DNA from: CAZBLK01 sp964492715
GTDB lineage: Bacteria; Bacillota; Clostridia; Lachnospirales; WRBF01
Direction: 5' to 3'
DNA: 64,000 bases
NCBI GenBank assembly: GCA_964492715.1
Contig: CAZBLK010000007.1
Span: 45,181 to 109,180 of the forward strand
Shown: one piece after another, positions 17,784-26,779 of the stretch
How the letters are laid out: each line of letters begins with the position of its first letter
Position numbering within the stretch: position 1 is the stretch's first letter
Made by a program: the position numbers and the translations under genes
The notes under the pieces: generated by a model
The model's input: only the letters and a program-made list of their open reading frames with translations
Databases searched by the model: none
Told to the model about the DNA's origin: nothing

Positions 17784-18665
17784 ATGAGCAGACAAACCAT
17801 TTATGATTATTGCAATAATAGTTCAAAGCGAAAGGTTATTTTACACATATTTTTAGGATTTTTGGTTTTTTTGTTTTCCGACTTAGTGAACTCTATACTT
17901 TTTGATATCATATTTTCATTAATAATCAAAAGCGATTTGCCTATTTGGGTTTACGCTTCATTCCGTTCAACTGGAAACATTATTTTATTCTATACCTTTT
18001 TTTCGCTTTACTTAAAAAAAGTAATTCACTTACCAATGTCAGATTTTAGAATAAATAAATTTAATTTAAAGAAAATATTTGTTGTTTGTGCTATCGCCCT
18101 GCCTACCTTTGTAGCAGTTTGCTTAATGGCAAGCGGCGGAACGCTTATTGATAATAAGTTTAGCACTCAAGAAATAGTTGGAAATGTAATTGTTGCACTT
18201 AGCTTAGCAATTACATCAGGCATACTAGAAGAAATGTTTTTTCGTGGCTACTTAATGAAGTTTTTAGAGGTTAAATGGAACAGGACAATTGCTATACTTT
18301 TGCCGTAAATTATTTTTAGCTTATTACATGTACTAAGCATGGAAAAATTTGATGTTGTCAGCTTATTATTATTAATTTGTGCAGGCACTATTGTTGGCGT
18401 TATGTTTTCATTAATAACAATTGTTAGTAAATCAATCTGGTCAAGTGCACTGGTACATACATTATGGAACTTTGCAATTATTGGTCAAATTTTAGATATA
18501 TCAACAAAACACAATACTAAGTCAGTTTATTCGTTTGTTCTTTCATCAAAAAATGTTTTGATAACAGGCGGAAGTTTTGGAGTAGAATCTTCATTAGTTG
18601 CTATAAGCGGTTACATAATCGTTGTTTTACTATCATTGTATATGTTAAGGCGTGTTCAAAAATAG
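17784..18665 (+). pseudogene. CPBP family intramembrane metalloprotease, interrupted by one stop codon
   Basis: The frame runs 174 codons to EEMFFRGYLMKF and AILLP, meets TAA at 18306, and continues in the same frame with IIFSLLHVLSMEKFD to the end at 18665. All three CPBP (Abi) motifs are present: EEMFFR before the stop, FSLLH and HTLWN after it. The gap of ten codons has no other lesion, so a single nonsense change (for example TCA to TAA) is the simplest reading. Both halves lack motifs needed for activity. CPBP proteins process prenylated peptides or give bacteriocin self-immunity. Confidence 0.85.
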
Positions 18666-18690
18666 CATATTTACGACTAAAAACCTGTAA

Positions 18691-18846
18691 AATGTAAGCT
18701 TTACAGATTTAGCAAACGTACAAAACCTAGCTTTTTCAGACTATGTTGTGCCTTCCCAGCTTACGTTATAGCAAATTGAATCGTACTTTAAAATTTCAGG
18801 TGTAAGCTACAATGTGAAACGTGTATTACAATATAAAGATTTTTGA
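18691..18846 (+). pseudogene. Gene fragment, family not recognised
   Basis: A 51-codon stretch with one internal TAG reads as normal protein on both sides: NVSFTDLANVQNLAFSDYVV, then PSQLTL, stop, QIESYFKISGVSYNVKRVL. It has no start codon or ribosome site and begins right after a stop. It looks like the 3' remnant of a lost gene, and a strong hairpin follows directly. Confidence 0.5.
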
Positions 18847-18860
18847 GAGTGATGGGTTTT

Positions 18861-18911
18861 GGGAGGTGAAAACTTTTCTCTGAATAGTTTTCACTTCCCA
18901 ATTTTTTATTT
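18861..18911 (+). terminator. Strong intrinsic terminator
   Basis: GGGAGGTGAAAACT pairs with AGTTTTCACTTCCC, followed by ATTTTTTATTT. It ends transcription from the left, before the convergent wecB gene. Confidence 0.85.
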
Positions 18912-18920
18912 ATGTCTTCC

Positions 18921-20045
18921 TCACTTCCTCCAAACAACATCATCAACAATTTTTGCATAAGACTGAATTAACTTTACAACTTTCATAGAAACATTAGTGT
19001 CCAAATAATCAAAAACTTGTGCGGCACATTCGCCGTTTTTCTCCATTTCTGTTGCAAGCTCTATCGACTGCAAAATGCTGTCAAATGAAATTCCGCCAAC
19101 GACAATTGAACCTTTGTCTAAAACTTCGGGACGTTCTGTTGACGTTCTAATTAAAACTGCTGGAAAGCCTAAAACGGAGCTTTCTTCAGAAAGAGTTCCG
19201 CTGTCGGACAAAACACAAAAGGCGTTTTTTTGTAGCTTAACGTAGCTGGAAAAACCAAACGGCTTTAACATCTTTACAAGTGGGTGGAACTTAAACTCCC
19301 TTTCCTCAATAAACTTCAAGCTTCGTGGGTGCGTGGAATAAATTACTGGCATTTCGTAAGTTTCGGCAATTTTGTTTATGGCGTTCATTAGCTGCAAAAA
19401 GTTGTTTTCGTTGTCTATGTTTTCTTCCCTGTGCGCCGAAACGACAATATATTTTTTGGGCGAAAGTGAAAGCTCGGCTAAAGCACCGCTTGCTTCTATT
19501 TTATCCATGTTTTTTAACAGCACTTCTGTCATTGGCGAACCAGTTACAAAAACAAACCTCGTTTGAACGCCCTCTGAAATTAAAATTCGCCTAGAGTGTT
19601 CTGTGTACGAAAGGTTTATGTCTGCAATGTGGTCGACAATTTTTCTGTTAATTTCTTCTGGCACGTTTTGGTCGAAGCACCTGTTGCCTGCTTCCATGTG
19701 GAAAATTGGCACTTTCAGCCGCTTTGCAGAAATTGCTGAAAGTGCAGAGTTTGTGTCACCAAGAACTAAAAGGGCGTCGGGCTTTACTTCTTTAATTAGC
19801 TTATACGACTTGTCAATTATGTTGCCTATAGTTTGCCCCAAGTCTTCACCTACACAGTTTAAGTAGTGGTCGGGTTTTCTAAGGTTTAAGTCTTCAAAAA
19901 ATATTTCGTTTAATGTATAGTCCCAGTTTTGGCCTGTGTGCACAACTGTATGCTCAAAGTATTTGTCACATGCTTTTATTACCTCTGAAAGCCGAATTAT
20001 TTCAGGGCGTGTGCCCAAAATTGTTAATAGCTTTAGCTTTTTCAT
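18921..20045 (-). CDS. wecB: UDP-N-acetylglucosamine 2-epimerase (non-hydrolysing)
   Basis: Interconverts UDP-GlcNAc and UDP-ManNAc for cell-surface polysaccharides. About 374 residues from ATG 20045 (MKKLKLLTILGTRPEIIRLS). Motifs visible: GTRPEIIR, HTGQNWDY, LVLGDTNSALSA, FHMEAGNRCFDQNVPEE, SAHREENID and the UDP-binding SDSGTLSEESS. The open frame extends upstream into a palindromic repeat, but no start with a ribosome site exists there. The glycosyltransferase-like gene at 20257 is divergent and may serve the same polymer. Confidence 0.93.
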   Translation of the reverse strand: MKKLKLLTILGTRPEIIRLSEVIKACDKYFEHTVVHTGQNWDYTLNEIFFEDLNLRKPDHYLNCVGEDLGQTIGNIIDKSYKLIKEVKPDALLVLGDTNSALSAISAKRLKVPIFHMEAGNRCFDQNVPEEINRKIVDHIADINLSYTEHSRRILISEGVQTRFVFVTGSPMTEVLLKNMDKIEASGALAELSLSPKKYIVVSAHREENIDNENNFLQLMNAINKIAETYEMPVIYSTHPRSLKFIEEREFKFHPLVKMLKPFGFSSYVKLQKNAFCVLSDSGTLSEESSVLGFPAVLIRTSTERPEVLDKGSIVVGGISFDSILQSIELATEMEKNGECAAQVFDYLDTNVSMKVVKLIQSYAKIVDDVVWRK

Positions 20046-20061
20046 TTCTTTACCCCCATCT

Positions 20062-20133
20062 TTTAAGACCTTGGGGGCTCTACCCCCAACCCCCCGCAAG
20101 GGGCTTGCCCCTTGACCCGTTTTTTTGTTGTTG
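20062..20133 (-). repeat. Dispersed palindromic repeat, type B copy 4
   Basis: On the minus strand: hairpin CAAGGGGCAAGCCCCTTG, then TTGGGGGTAGAGCCCCCAA and GGTCTT. It matches copy 1 (1562-1636), including the flanking GTTGTTGAT. It lies in the leader directly before wecB. Confidence 0.8.
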
Positions 20134-20256
20134 ATTTATTCATCTAATATTATATGTTTTTGAGCATGTCCTAGTAGCATTTAGAAGTCACCTGTGTATA
20201 ATAAACTAACTAGAGTTTTGGGCTTAATTATTTTAAGTATAGAGGAGTGATACTCA

Positions 20257-21114
20257 TTGAAGCTTATCCATACACTTTTGTTTCTAATTCGTGAACAAAA
20301 AGTAAACGAAGACTTGGCACTTGCCCACAAATGTTTAAAGTCGCTTGAAAAAGGAACGTATAAAACAGTCGTTGTTTACAACCAAGGTTTTTTTACAAAT
20401 GAAATGGTTGAACAATTTTTGCAAAAGTACGATTTAAACTGCGTAGTAATTGGCGAGGGCAAAAACGTGGGCACAGTAGTAGGCAGGCAAAGTTGTTTTA
20501 ACACAATTTGGGAAAAGTTTCCTGAAACTCATTTTATTTCGGAAATACATTTAGATATGGTTTTTACATTCAACTGGGAAGACGCACTTATAAAATATTT
20601 GGAAACGAACGACGAGCCAATGGTAAGCTGTGGAATTGTGGACCAAAACGGAAACCTTCCTTTTGCAGAAAACACAGTTGCAGAAAAAACAGCAAAGCCT
20701 TTTCCGCAAGGTGACAACGAGGAAGACGTTGATGCTTATTTATTAAGCCTTAGAGAAGAAAAAGTTACGCATGGGTTTACAAACCCTTGTGTTCACAACT
20801 CTGCCATTTTAAAAGTAGCTGGCGGCTATGATGCACGTTTTTTAACAGGCAAGCAAGCGTATGAAGACGACAGTATGCTGCTTGGGTACTATTATTACTA
20901 TGGAACAAAAGTAAATTGGAAGCCAAAGGTGAACTTCAATTCGGTTGTGTTCCATTCGGTTGCAGGGCAGCGGCTTGGAATGAACGACAGCGTTTTAGTT
21001 AATTATTCTGGGCTTTTAAAGCAGTACGGCGCAATGGGGCTTAAACACCTTTCCCAGCTTCACAAAAGCCAGTGGCACATAAACTTTTTTTCAGAGCAGT
21101 TTAAAAACTGTTGA
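20257..21114 (+). CDS. Glycosyltransferase-like protein
   Basis: 285 residues, soluble. The layout fits a GT2-like nucleotide-sugar transferase: an N-terminal alpha/beta part (KTVVVYNQGFFTNEMVEQFL), a central acidic motif EIHLDMVFTFNWED, and later AGGYDARFLTGKQAYEDDSM, similar to the GGFDE...ED region of such enzymes. The start is TTG 20257 with AGAGGAG upstream. It is divergent from wecB. Acceptor and donor are unknown, and the assignment rests on general layout rather than a specific family match. Confidence 0.6.
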   Translation: MKLIHTLLFLIREQKVNEDLALAHKCLKSLEKGTYKTVVVYNQGFFTNEMVEQFLQKYDLNCVVIGEGKNVGTVVGRQSCFNTIWEKFPETHFISEIHLDMVFTFNWEDALIKYLETNDEPMVSCGIVDQNGNLPFAENTVAEKTAKPFPQGDNEEDVDAYLLSLREEKVTHGFTNPCVHNSAILKVAGGYDARFLTGKQAYEDDSMLLGYYYYYGTKVNWKPKVNFNSVVFHSVAGQRLGMNDSVLVNYSGLLKQYGAMGLKHLSQLHKSQWHINFFSEQFKNC

Positions 21115-21144
21115 TGAGTTAAATGACTATAAATTGGGCATTTA

Positions 21145-21197
21145 TATAAGCAAATGGCTGTTTGAAAAACCATTTTCAAACAGCCCTTTGCTTTTAA
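21145..21197 (+). terminator. Terminator after the glycosyltransferase-like gene
   Basis: GGCTGTTTGAAA pairs with TTTCAAACAGCC inside an outer GCAAA/TTTGC pair, followed by TTTT. Confidence 0.8.
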
Positions 21198-21234
21198 CTA
21201 TAGACAATGTCGATTAAAACGGAATTGCTATAAA

Positions 21235-22482
21235 TTAAGAGGTTTTCTTTTCGTCCCCTTCTGTAAGCCGTATAAGCTCGCCGTACCAAACAAGCGAATC
21301 GGCGTAAGCATCATGAATACTTTTTATGCTAATGTCGTACAAAATTGCAAGCCGTGAAACTTCATGCCAGTCGGCTTGCTCGTAGCACTTTACAAAGTTG
21401 TAAACCACATAAAAATCTCCAGTTCCGTCTTGCAAAGCTTTCTTTACTTGCTCTGGTACAAAAACAATTTTCAAAGCCTCGGAAATTGGCAATTCAAGAA
21501 TTACGTCAAGCACAGAAAACATACCCATAAGAAAAAGATTGTCCTTGTGTATTGCCATTTCAAAGTACCTTGCCATGTTTTCACAAAACTTTGCCCGTAT
21601 AAGCGAAGTGCGTGTAACTTCCGAAGGTTTGTCTTGGCTTAACATGGAGGAAACTGCCGTTGTTATCCATTTTTTAATTTCCTGCTGCCCAAGCATAGCA
21701 GCGGCGTGGTTTATAGTTTTAATTTCTGTAGTTATTCTGCCGATAGAATTTACAAGCCGCATAAATTGAATTGCAAGTGCAGTGTCACGCTGAACTACGC
21801 TTATCACTTCTTTAAGCTCGAAGTCGTCCTTGCTTACAATGTTTAAAAGCTGAATGTAGTTTACTTTAAGCGGCGAAACAACGTTTTGCACACCTTTTGA
21901 AATGTGCACCTTGTAAAAGCTTCCCGTAAAATTGTGTGCGCCCGAAAACTTGACCGCATCAAATTGAGGTGCTGTTTCTATGTTAGAAATAATCACCTGC
22001 AAATCTTTGTTTACACTTCTTAGGTAATTAAGCTTAAATCTAATTTGTTCAGGCGAAAGCTTTAAAAAAATAAAGTCTGTATATGTTAAAAAGTTTCCTA
22101 GCATGTTTAAGTCTTCATTGTTGATAAATGCTATTTTAAACCCCAACTCTTTATATCTTTTAACCCTTTCAAAACACAAGCTATCAAGCGTAATATCTTT
22201 GCCAAGCAAAAACACAACCTTATCTCTGTCAACGGTGCAAATGTTTTCAAGCTGTAGCATAAGCAAAATGTTTGTAACAGGAACAAAAATAAGCTTTCCC
22301 ATAGTCAAAGCTTCAAGCCCTACTTTGTTGAGGAAGTCAATAAACGGCGATTCCATAGCACGGTCTAAGGGGTTTGATTTACCGCCTTCTAAAATGGCGT
22401 TGCCAAAATTAAAAGAAAAGTAATATGCTGTTACGTCCATCTTTTCATTAAAGATTGGTTTTGTTACTACAAGTAAATTCAT
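21235..22482 (-). CDS. HDOD domain signalling protein with degenerate EAL half (YuxH-like)
   Basis: 415 residues. The first 200 follow the EAL phosphodiesterase outline but lack the EAL signature and metal-binding residues. From about 205 the HDOD domain is clear: LLNIVSKDDFELKEVISVVQ, FMRLVNSIG, INHAAAMLGQQEIKKW, FLMGMFSVLD. Such proteins are thought to act as signalling scaffolds rather than enzymes. The ATG follows GGAGGGAAT. A perfect 14-base tandem repeat lies in the leader (22512-22539). Confidence 0.85.
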   Translation of the reverse strand: MNLLVVTKPIFNEKMDVTAYYFSFNFGNAILEGGKSNPLDRAMESPFIDFLNKVGLEALTMGKLIFVPVTNILLMLQLENICTVDRDKVVFLLGKDITLDSLCFERVKRYKELGFKIAFINNEDLNMLGNFLTYTDFIFLKLSPEQIRFKLNYLRSVNKDLQVIISNIETAPQFDAVKFSGAHNFTGSFYKVHISKGVQNVVSPLKVNYIQLLNIVSKDDFELKEVISVVQRDTALAIQFMRLVNSIGRITTEIKTINHAAAMLGQQEIKKWITTAVSSMLSQDKPSEVTRTSLIRAKFCENMARYFEMAIHKDNLFLMGMFSVLDVILELPISEALKIVFVPEQVKKALQDGTGDFYVVYNFVKCYEQADWHEVSRLAILYDISIKSIHDAYADSLVWYGELIRLTEGDEKKTS

Positions 22483-22511
22483 GCTGATTCCCTCCGTAGA
22501 TATAACTTGAT

Positions 22512-22539
22512 TTTACTTAACTTTCTTTACTTAACTTTC
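22512..22539. repeat. Tandem 14-base repeat before the HDOD gene
   Basis: TTTACTTAACTTTC occurs twice in a row, about 30 bases before the start codon on the minus strand. It could be a regulator site or an accidental duplication. Confidence 0.7.
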
Positions 22540-22677
22540 ATAACTTATGTTTGGAATTAGTATGGGATAATGTCTGTAATTTTAGCAGAGGTTTTTTGAC
22601 TGTATAATTTATATAATTGGTTTAAGTATATAAGAATGATTTTAGCGTAGTACATAATATGTGAATAATAAACCTAC

Positions 22678-22717
22678 TTCAAAGTGCTTCCCCAAAAAGC
22701 TGAGGAAGCACTTTGAA
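22678..22717. terminator. Perfect 14-base hairpin after the sugar kinase gene
   Basis: TTCAAAGTGCTTCC pairs with GGAAGCACTTTGAA. It stands 28 bases after the kinase stop. There is no long T tract, so efficiency is uncertain. Confidence 0.6.
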
Positions 22718-22744
22718 ACCTATGTTAAGGGCAGAAAACACGCA

Positions 22745-24127
22745 CTAGCCCAAGCTAGGCAAAGAAGCCGCCGCTACGCTTTGCCCAACACGTCTGCTTT
22801 TTTCATCTGGAAGCATAACGTTAAGCTTTTCACAAACATCTTTGTATTCGTCTGCAAGAACACGCTTTGCTTCCGCCAAAACTATGTCGCCACCTTTGCC
22901 CGACATAACTCTGCCCAAAAGAAGAACGTGCTTCATGTCATAGTAAGTTGAGTAAAAAGCAAGTGTATGGCCCAAGTAGCAGCCTATAGTTTCAAAAATT
23001 TGCTCTGCGCCTTTTTTACCGTCGTTTAGTTCTTGTTGAACTACCTTTAAGCAAGCTGCAGGCGAAAGCCCTTGTTCAAGCGTAATTCCGCCTTTTTCAG
23101 CAAGCTTAATTACAGCATCTTGAGAAAAATATTTTGCGCCTACGCCTTTGTCACCTGACCATTCGTCTACAGTGCCTTCTTCTTGCCCGTCAACAGGTGC
23201 AAAAGCAAGCTCGTTTAACCAGCCTGTAATGTTTCCGTTGTTATCAACAAAGCCTACAGCTTCGCTTGTGCCCATTGCAATGCCCAAAACGCCGTTTTCC
23301 TCAAGAGCCATTGCGCCAGCAAGAGCAGTTACATCACCGTCGTTTGCAACAACAAGTGGAACGTCACCAATTTCTTTAGCCGCCCTAATGTAAATGTCTT
23401 TAACGTGCTTGTCAAAAGCGTCCTTTGGAACTTTAATAAACAAAGAAGCCGCCATTGTTAAATTGTCAATGTAAATTCCAGCAGAGCTTACGCCAATTGC
23501 GTCAACTCTTGGCATTTTTGAAGCAGCCGTTTTAAACGCATCAACAATTCCGCTGTAGTGGTATTCCGGGTCTTCATTTGTTTTTGGGTGCCAAACAACT
23601 TCTTCGCTGTAAATTGCCTCGCCGTCAACTACAGCCGAAACTTTTCTGTCGCTTCCGCCAGCATCAAACCCAATGCGGCAGCCGTCTAAATGCCTTCCAA
23701 CCGGCGTTGGGTTTTCTTTTTCCGAAGGAGCGTCTTCATAGTTGCATGTTTCTACCACAAAGTCGTTTTGGAAAACACGCCCCATAAAGTCGAAGTCAAA
23801 GCTTCTTGCGCCGTTTGCAGAGTAAACTTCTTTAATGTAAGCACCAATTTCGTCGTCGCCGCAAATTGTAACTTTGTAGCCGCCTTTTCCCCAAAGAAGG
23901 AACTTTACTGTACGCTCAACGTAAAACTTGTCGGCTTCTTTCATTTCATCTGTGCCGTAAATTTTTGTGTCGTGAACAGAAACTAAGCCGCTGTTGCGCT
24001 CTACCGCAATTTTAAGCGGCTTTGTTGCCCCTTTAAGGTATGCCGAATTAAAAAGGGCAAGAGGAACAAACGTTTCGTCTAAAATTGGTTTGTTTTTAAC
24101 ATCAAAGCTAATTCCGTGCAGTTCCAT
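22745..24127 (-). CDS. ROK-like sugar kinase
   Basis: 460 residues, longer than the roughly 300 of classical ROK glucokinases because of an N-terminal region of about 150. The kinase core starts at RIGFDAGGSDRKVSAV (phosphate loop), followed by VVANDGDVTALAGA (catalytic aspartate region) and LGIAMGTSEAVGFV (second phosphate loop). It probably phosphorylates a hexose, but sugar choice cannot be read. Start ATG 24127 follows AGGAGGA. It is transcribed alone and diverges from the chemoreceptor gene. Confidence 0.8.
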   Translation of the reverse strand: MELHGISFDVKNKPILDETFVPLALFNSAYLKGATKPLKIAVERNSGLVSVHDTKIYGTDEMKEADKFYVERTVKFLLWGKGGYKVTICGDDEIGAYIKEVYSANGARSFDFDFMGRVFQNDFVVETCNYEDAPSEKENPTPVGRHLDGCRIGFDAGGSDRKVSAVVDGEAIYSEEVVWHPKTNEDPEYHYSGIVDAFKTAASKMPRVDAIGVSSAGIYIDNLTMAASLFIKVPKDAFDKHVKDIYIRAAKEIGDVPLVVANDGDVTALAGAMALEENGVLGIAMGTSEAVGFVDNNGNITGWLNELAFAPVDGQEEGTVDEWSGDKGVGAKYFSQDAVIKLAEKGGITLEQGLSPAACLKVVQQELNDGKKGAEQIFETIGCYLGHTLAFYSTYYDMKHVLLLGRVMSGKGGDIVLAEAKRVLADEYKDVCEKLNVMLPDEKSRRVGQSVAAASLPSLG

Positions 24128-24401
24128 AAAAATCCTCCTATTTTAAAGCAATTCCGTTTTTTAAAGATTACAATGTTATATAAAGCAGAATTGTTATACG
24201 TTATGCAAAAAATAAGCTATCATATTTTACTTATTTTTAGTTGATTTACTTTATAGTTAATTTTAATACAAAGTGCATGGCGTTTGCAATATACATGTTT
24301 ACTAAAAATACAAATCAATGATTTATTCTACAGAAATTATACTTTTTAACGAACCAACTCCTCTTTTAAAAAAACCTTTTTATTTGTTTTTGCTAAATAT
24401 G

Positions 24402-24429
24402 TTGAATTTTTTTGAAAATAAGGTATAAT
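24402..24429 (+). promoter_or_regulatory. Promoter of the chemoreceptor gene
   Basis: TTGAAT 24402-24407, a 16-base spacer, TATAAT 24424-24429, 40 bases before the ATG. The rest of the 340-base divergent gap (24128-24401) is AT-rich with nothing else recognised. Confidence 0.7.
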
Positions 24430-24468
24430 GAAAGTATCAACTCAAAATGGAGAGGAGTTAATGACTTG

Positions 24469-26715
24469 ATGAATTTTTTAAATAATTTAAAAATCAAAAC
24501 AAGGCTTTTGGTTTCATTTTCAATAATAATTTTATTGTCGGCTGTTTTGGGCTATTTCGCATCTTCTCAAATTACAAAATTAGGTGTAAGCGGTGAAATG
24601 GTTTTTACCAAAAACGTAAAGCCTTTAATGCAGCTTGATGAATTAAGCTCGACAAATGCTGAAGTACGCAGGCTTGTTGCTGTTTGTTCAAGAACGGCTC
24701 TTGCAAACCCTGAAAGACTTGAAAATGATATAAACGCTTTAAAAACAAAAATTGAAGATTTTAAAAAACTTATTCAAGATTATAAACAATTTCAATTAAC
24801 TGTCGGTTCATCACAAGAGCGTATTGACAAATTTAATACCACTTCCGACATTTTCTTAAATCAATATGTTCCAAACATGGAAAAAGTTATTACTCTTTTG
24901 AAGGAAAACAAAGTTAGCGAAGCTATAAAAATAATTGATGACTCTGCTGTTTTAGGCGTTTCTGTTACTACAGGCATGAAAGAGCTTATAGCGCTTAACC
25001 AACAGGCAGCTAGCGATACAATTAATAATAACTATAAAGAAGCAAGGTTTACAGCATTGTTTGTTTTTGTCGCAACAATTCTTGTAATTGTTTTATCATT
25101 AGCTGTTTCTTTTTTAGTTGGTAATTTAACATCAAAAAGTATTGTATCTTTAAGAAATGCTACCCACGCAATTGCTTCTGGCAACCTGAACGTAAACATA
25201 GCCTCAAATGCAAAAGACGAGGTTGGCGACTTGTCAAGGGACTTTGACAAAGTTGTTCAAGTTTTAAAAAGCATTACTTCTGATATAAAGCTTCTTGACC
25301 AAAAGCACGAAGAAGGCTTTATTAGCTTTAAGCTAGACGCCGACAAGTACGAAGGCGGTTTTAAAGAAATTGTGCTTGCAATTTCCCAAACGGTTGACTC
25401 ACTAATTTCAGAAATACTTGACACTATTGAAGTTTATAAGCAATTTTCAATTGGCAACTTTAAAGCAGATTTAAAGAAGCTACCAAACGAAAAGGCAGTT
25501 TTAAACGAATCTATAGACAACATGCGCAAAAACCTTGAAACAGTAAACAAAGAAATTAATTCGCTTGTAGACGGCGCAATGAACGGCAACCTTTCAAAAC
25601 GTGCCAACGTTTCGGGGCAGCAGGGTGAATGGCTTACAATTCTTTCTGGCTTAAACAAGCTTATGAACGAAATAATGAAGCCAATTGAAGAAGCCCAAAA
25701 AACACTTGTTGAAATGTCAAGGGGCAACCTTAAAGTTAAAATGGAAGGCACTTACAAAGGTGACTTTGACATTATAAAGTCGTCGCTTAACGACACAATT
25801 AACGCTATGTCTTCTTACATTGAAGAAATTAGAAAGGTACTTGGAGAAATTTCCACAAACAACCTTAACGTTTACATTACACGTGAATATGTAGGCGACT
25901 TTTCCGGCATTAAGGTTTCGATAAACCTTATTGTTGAAAAGCTGAACGAAGTTTTTGAGGAGCTTAGAAGCACGTCAGAGCAAGTTTTAATTGGCTCACG
26001 CCAAGTTTCTGAAACAAGCATGACACTTGCACACGGTGCATCAGAGCAAGCAAGCTCTATCGAGGAGCTTAACGCAACAATTGACACAATTAACGAGCAA
26101 ACAAAGCAAAATGCCCACAATGCGAAGGAAGCAGACGAGCTTTCCACCATTTCAAAGGAAAGTGCAATTGAGGGTAATTCGCAAATGCAAACAATGCTTG
26201 TTTCTATGAACGAAATTGCGGATTCTTCAAACAATATTTCTAAAATTATTAAGGTTATTCAAGACATTGCGTTCCAAACAAACCTTCTTGCGCTTAATGC
26301 CGCTGTAGAAGCAGCACGTGCTGGCGTACACGGCAAAGGCTTTGCTGTAGTTGCCGAAGAAGTGCGTAACCTTGCAAGCAGAAGCCAAAACGCCGCAAGA
26401 GAAACAACTGCGCTTATTCAAGAATCAATTGCAAGGGTAAACGTTGGCACAGAGCTTGCAAAGTCTACTGCTGAGGCACTTAACAAAATAGTTGATAATG
26501 TTTCAACTGTTTCTTCCATAATTGAGGGAATTTCGGAAGCGTCTGTTAACCAAGCGGCGTCTATTTCCGAAATAACAATTGGTATTGAACAAATTGCTAC
26601 TGTTGTAACACAAAACTCATCTACGTCAGAGGAAAGTGCGGCAGCTTCGCAAGAGCTTTCAAGCCAAGCTGAAACACTTCAAAATATGGTGGATAGGTTT
26701 AAACTTAGACGTTAA
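24469..26715 (+). CDS. Methyl-accepting chemotaxis protein
   Basis: 748 residues from ATG 24469, the ATG nearest downstream of GAGAGGAG. TM1 at about 11-31 and TM2 at about 193-219 enclose an extracellular four-helix sensor. A HAMP domain (LRNATHAIASGNLNVNIAS) and further HAMP-like repeats follow (for example GAMNGNLSKRANVSG and EMSRGNLKVKMEGTY). The signalling hairpin tip IIKVIQDIAFQTNLLALNAA with VEAARAGVHGKGFAVVAEEV is near the C-terminus. It links an unknown ligand to CheA/CheW. Confidence 0.95.
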   Translation: MNFLNNLKIKTRLLVSFSIIILLSAVLGYFASSQITKLGVSGEMVFTKNVKPLMQLDELSSTNAEVRRLVAVCSRTALANPERLENDINALKTKIEDFKKLIQDYKQFQLTVGSSQERIDKFNTTSDIFLNQYVPNMEKVITLLKENKVSEAIKIIDDSAVLGVSVTTGMKELIALNQQAASDTINNNYKEARFTALFVFVATILVIVLSLAVSFLVGNLTSKSIVSLRNATHAIASGNLNVNIASNAKDEVGDLSRDFDKVVQVLKSITSDIKLLDQKHEEGFISFKLDADKYEGGFKEIVLAISQTVDSLISEILDTIEVYKQFSIGNFKADLKKLPNEKAVLNESIDNMRKNLETVNKEINSLVDGAMNGNLSKRANVSGQQGEWLTILSGLNKLMNEIMKPIEEAQKTLVEMSRGNLKVKMEGTYKGDFDIIKSSLNDTINAMSSYIEEIRKVLGEISTNNLNVYITREYVGDFSGIKVSINLIVEKLNEVFEELRSTSEQVLIGSRQVSETSMTLAHGASEQASSIEELNATIDTINEQTKQNAHNAKEADELSTISKESAIEGNSQMQTMLVSMNEIADSSNNISKIIKVIQDIAFQTNLLALNAAVEAARAGVHGKGFAVVAEEVRNLASRSQNAARETTALIQESIARVNVGTELAKSTAEALNKIVDNVSTVSSIIEGISEASVNQAASISEITIGIEQIATVVTQNSSTSEESAAASQELSSQAETLQNMVDRFKLRR

Positions 26716-26721
26716 TCAAAC

Positions 26722-26774
26722 AAAAAGGGGCTGTTGCCAACCATATTTATGGTTTTGCAACAGCCCCTTTTTTA
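26722..26774. terminator. Bidirectional terminator
   Basis: AAAAAGGGGCTGTTGC pairs with GCAACAGCCCCTTTTTT through a central hairpin. It has A and T tracts on the two sides and serves the convergent genes ending at 26715 and 26780. Confidence 0.9.
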
Positions 26775-26779
26775 TGTCA

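Noticed and set aside
18861..18911. Terminator for the leftward wecB gene
   Set aside because: The T tract follows only on the plus strand, so it stops rightward transcription.
19918..20099. Upstream extension of the wecB frame to 20099
   Set aside because: The added codons translate the palindromic repeat and have no ribosome site; ATG 20045 starts the conserved GTRPE region.
24412..24468. Earlier ATG for the chemoreceptor
   Set aside because: It overlaps the -10 TATAAT of the promoter; ATG 24469 is the start nearest downstream of GAGAGGAG.
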